A stretch of 5,609 nt of DNA, from NCBI GenBank assembly GCA_964650685.1, contig CAZYUW010000081.1, positions 1 to 5,609 on the forward strand, read 5' to 3'. Source of the stretch: Nitratifractor sp964650685. GTDB lineage: Bacteria > Campylobacterota > Campylobacteria > Campylobacterales > Sulfurovaceae. Shown here piece after piece: positions 5,508 to 5,609 of this stretch; position 1 is the stretch's first letter, and each line of letters starts with the position of its first letter. Under the pieces are notes generated by a model. It was given only the letters and a program-made list of their open reading frames with translations. It did no database searches and had not been told where the DNA came from. Both the position numbers and the translations under genes were made by a program.

Positions 5508-5609
5508 CAGCAGATGTTTTTCCAGGTCGTACAGTTCGTATCTGATGTTTTTGTAGTGCTCCGAGAGGGCAGTATCCAGCAGCTTGAACGCCTCTTCGAG
5601 CACTCTCGA
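5499..5609 (-). CDS. C-terminal end of an unrecognised protein (partial)
   Basis: The minus strand is open from the window edge to a TAA at 5499-5501, giving 36 codons. The translation begins SRVLEEAFKLL, contains ALSEHYKNIRYELYD, and ends LEKHLLNP. It looks like a charged amphipathic helix typical of a real protein tail, with codon use like its neighbours. It converges on the methyltransferase with a 16-bp gap. I do not recognise the family, and too little is present to propose a function. Confidence 0.6.
   Translation of the reverse strand, partial: SRVLEEAFKLLDTALSEHYKNIRYELYDLEKHLLNP

Overview
The window looks like ordinary chromosome from a member of the Campylobacterota (former Epsilonproteobacteria). 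The gene order secG-frr-pyrE, the Gly-Leu-Cys-Ser tRNA cluster with encoded CCA ends, moderate GC and a Cache-HAMP-HD-GYP sensor all fit a free-living genus in the Sulfurovum/Sulfurimonas/Hydrogenimonas/Nitratiruptor range. The genus cannot be fixed from this sequence alone. I see no mobile element, CRISPR array, phage gene or rRNA.

Layout. Positions 8-423 hold four plus-strand tRNA genes: Gly(GCC), Leu(UAA), Cys(GCA) and Ser(UGA). A plausible sigma70 promoter lies between the first and second. After a 130-bp convergent gap, a long minus-strand gene (554-2932) encodes a 792-residue membrane sensor with an extracytoplasmic double-Cache domain, HAMP and an HD-GYP phosphodiesterase domain. Upstream of it, also on the minus strand, is the run secG (4304-4636), frr (3626-4183) and pyrE (3015-3629). 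frr and pyrE overlap by 4 bp. Divergent from secG is a BioC-like methyltransferase (4754-5482). The window ends in the last 36 codons of an unrecognised minus-strand gene (5499-5609) that converges on the methyltransferase.

Function. secG, frr and pyrE are housekeeping genes for protein export, ribosome recycling and pyrimidine synthesis, probably read as one unit that may continue into the HD-GYP gene 82 bp downstream. The methyltransferase probably supplies methyl-capped malonyl-ACP for biotin synthesis, but no other biotin gene is visible. The HD-GYP protein would couple an external small-molecule signal to c-di-GMP breakdown.

No new multi-gene system is evident. The signals most worth checking are regulatory: a hairpin that would bury the ribosome binding site of the HD-GYP gene, a possible promoter whose transcripts would lack one arm of that hairpin, and an inverted repeat in the secG/bioC divergent promoter region.
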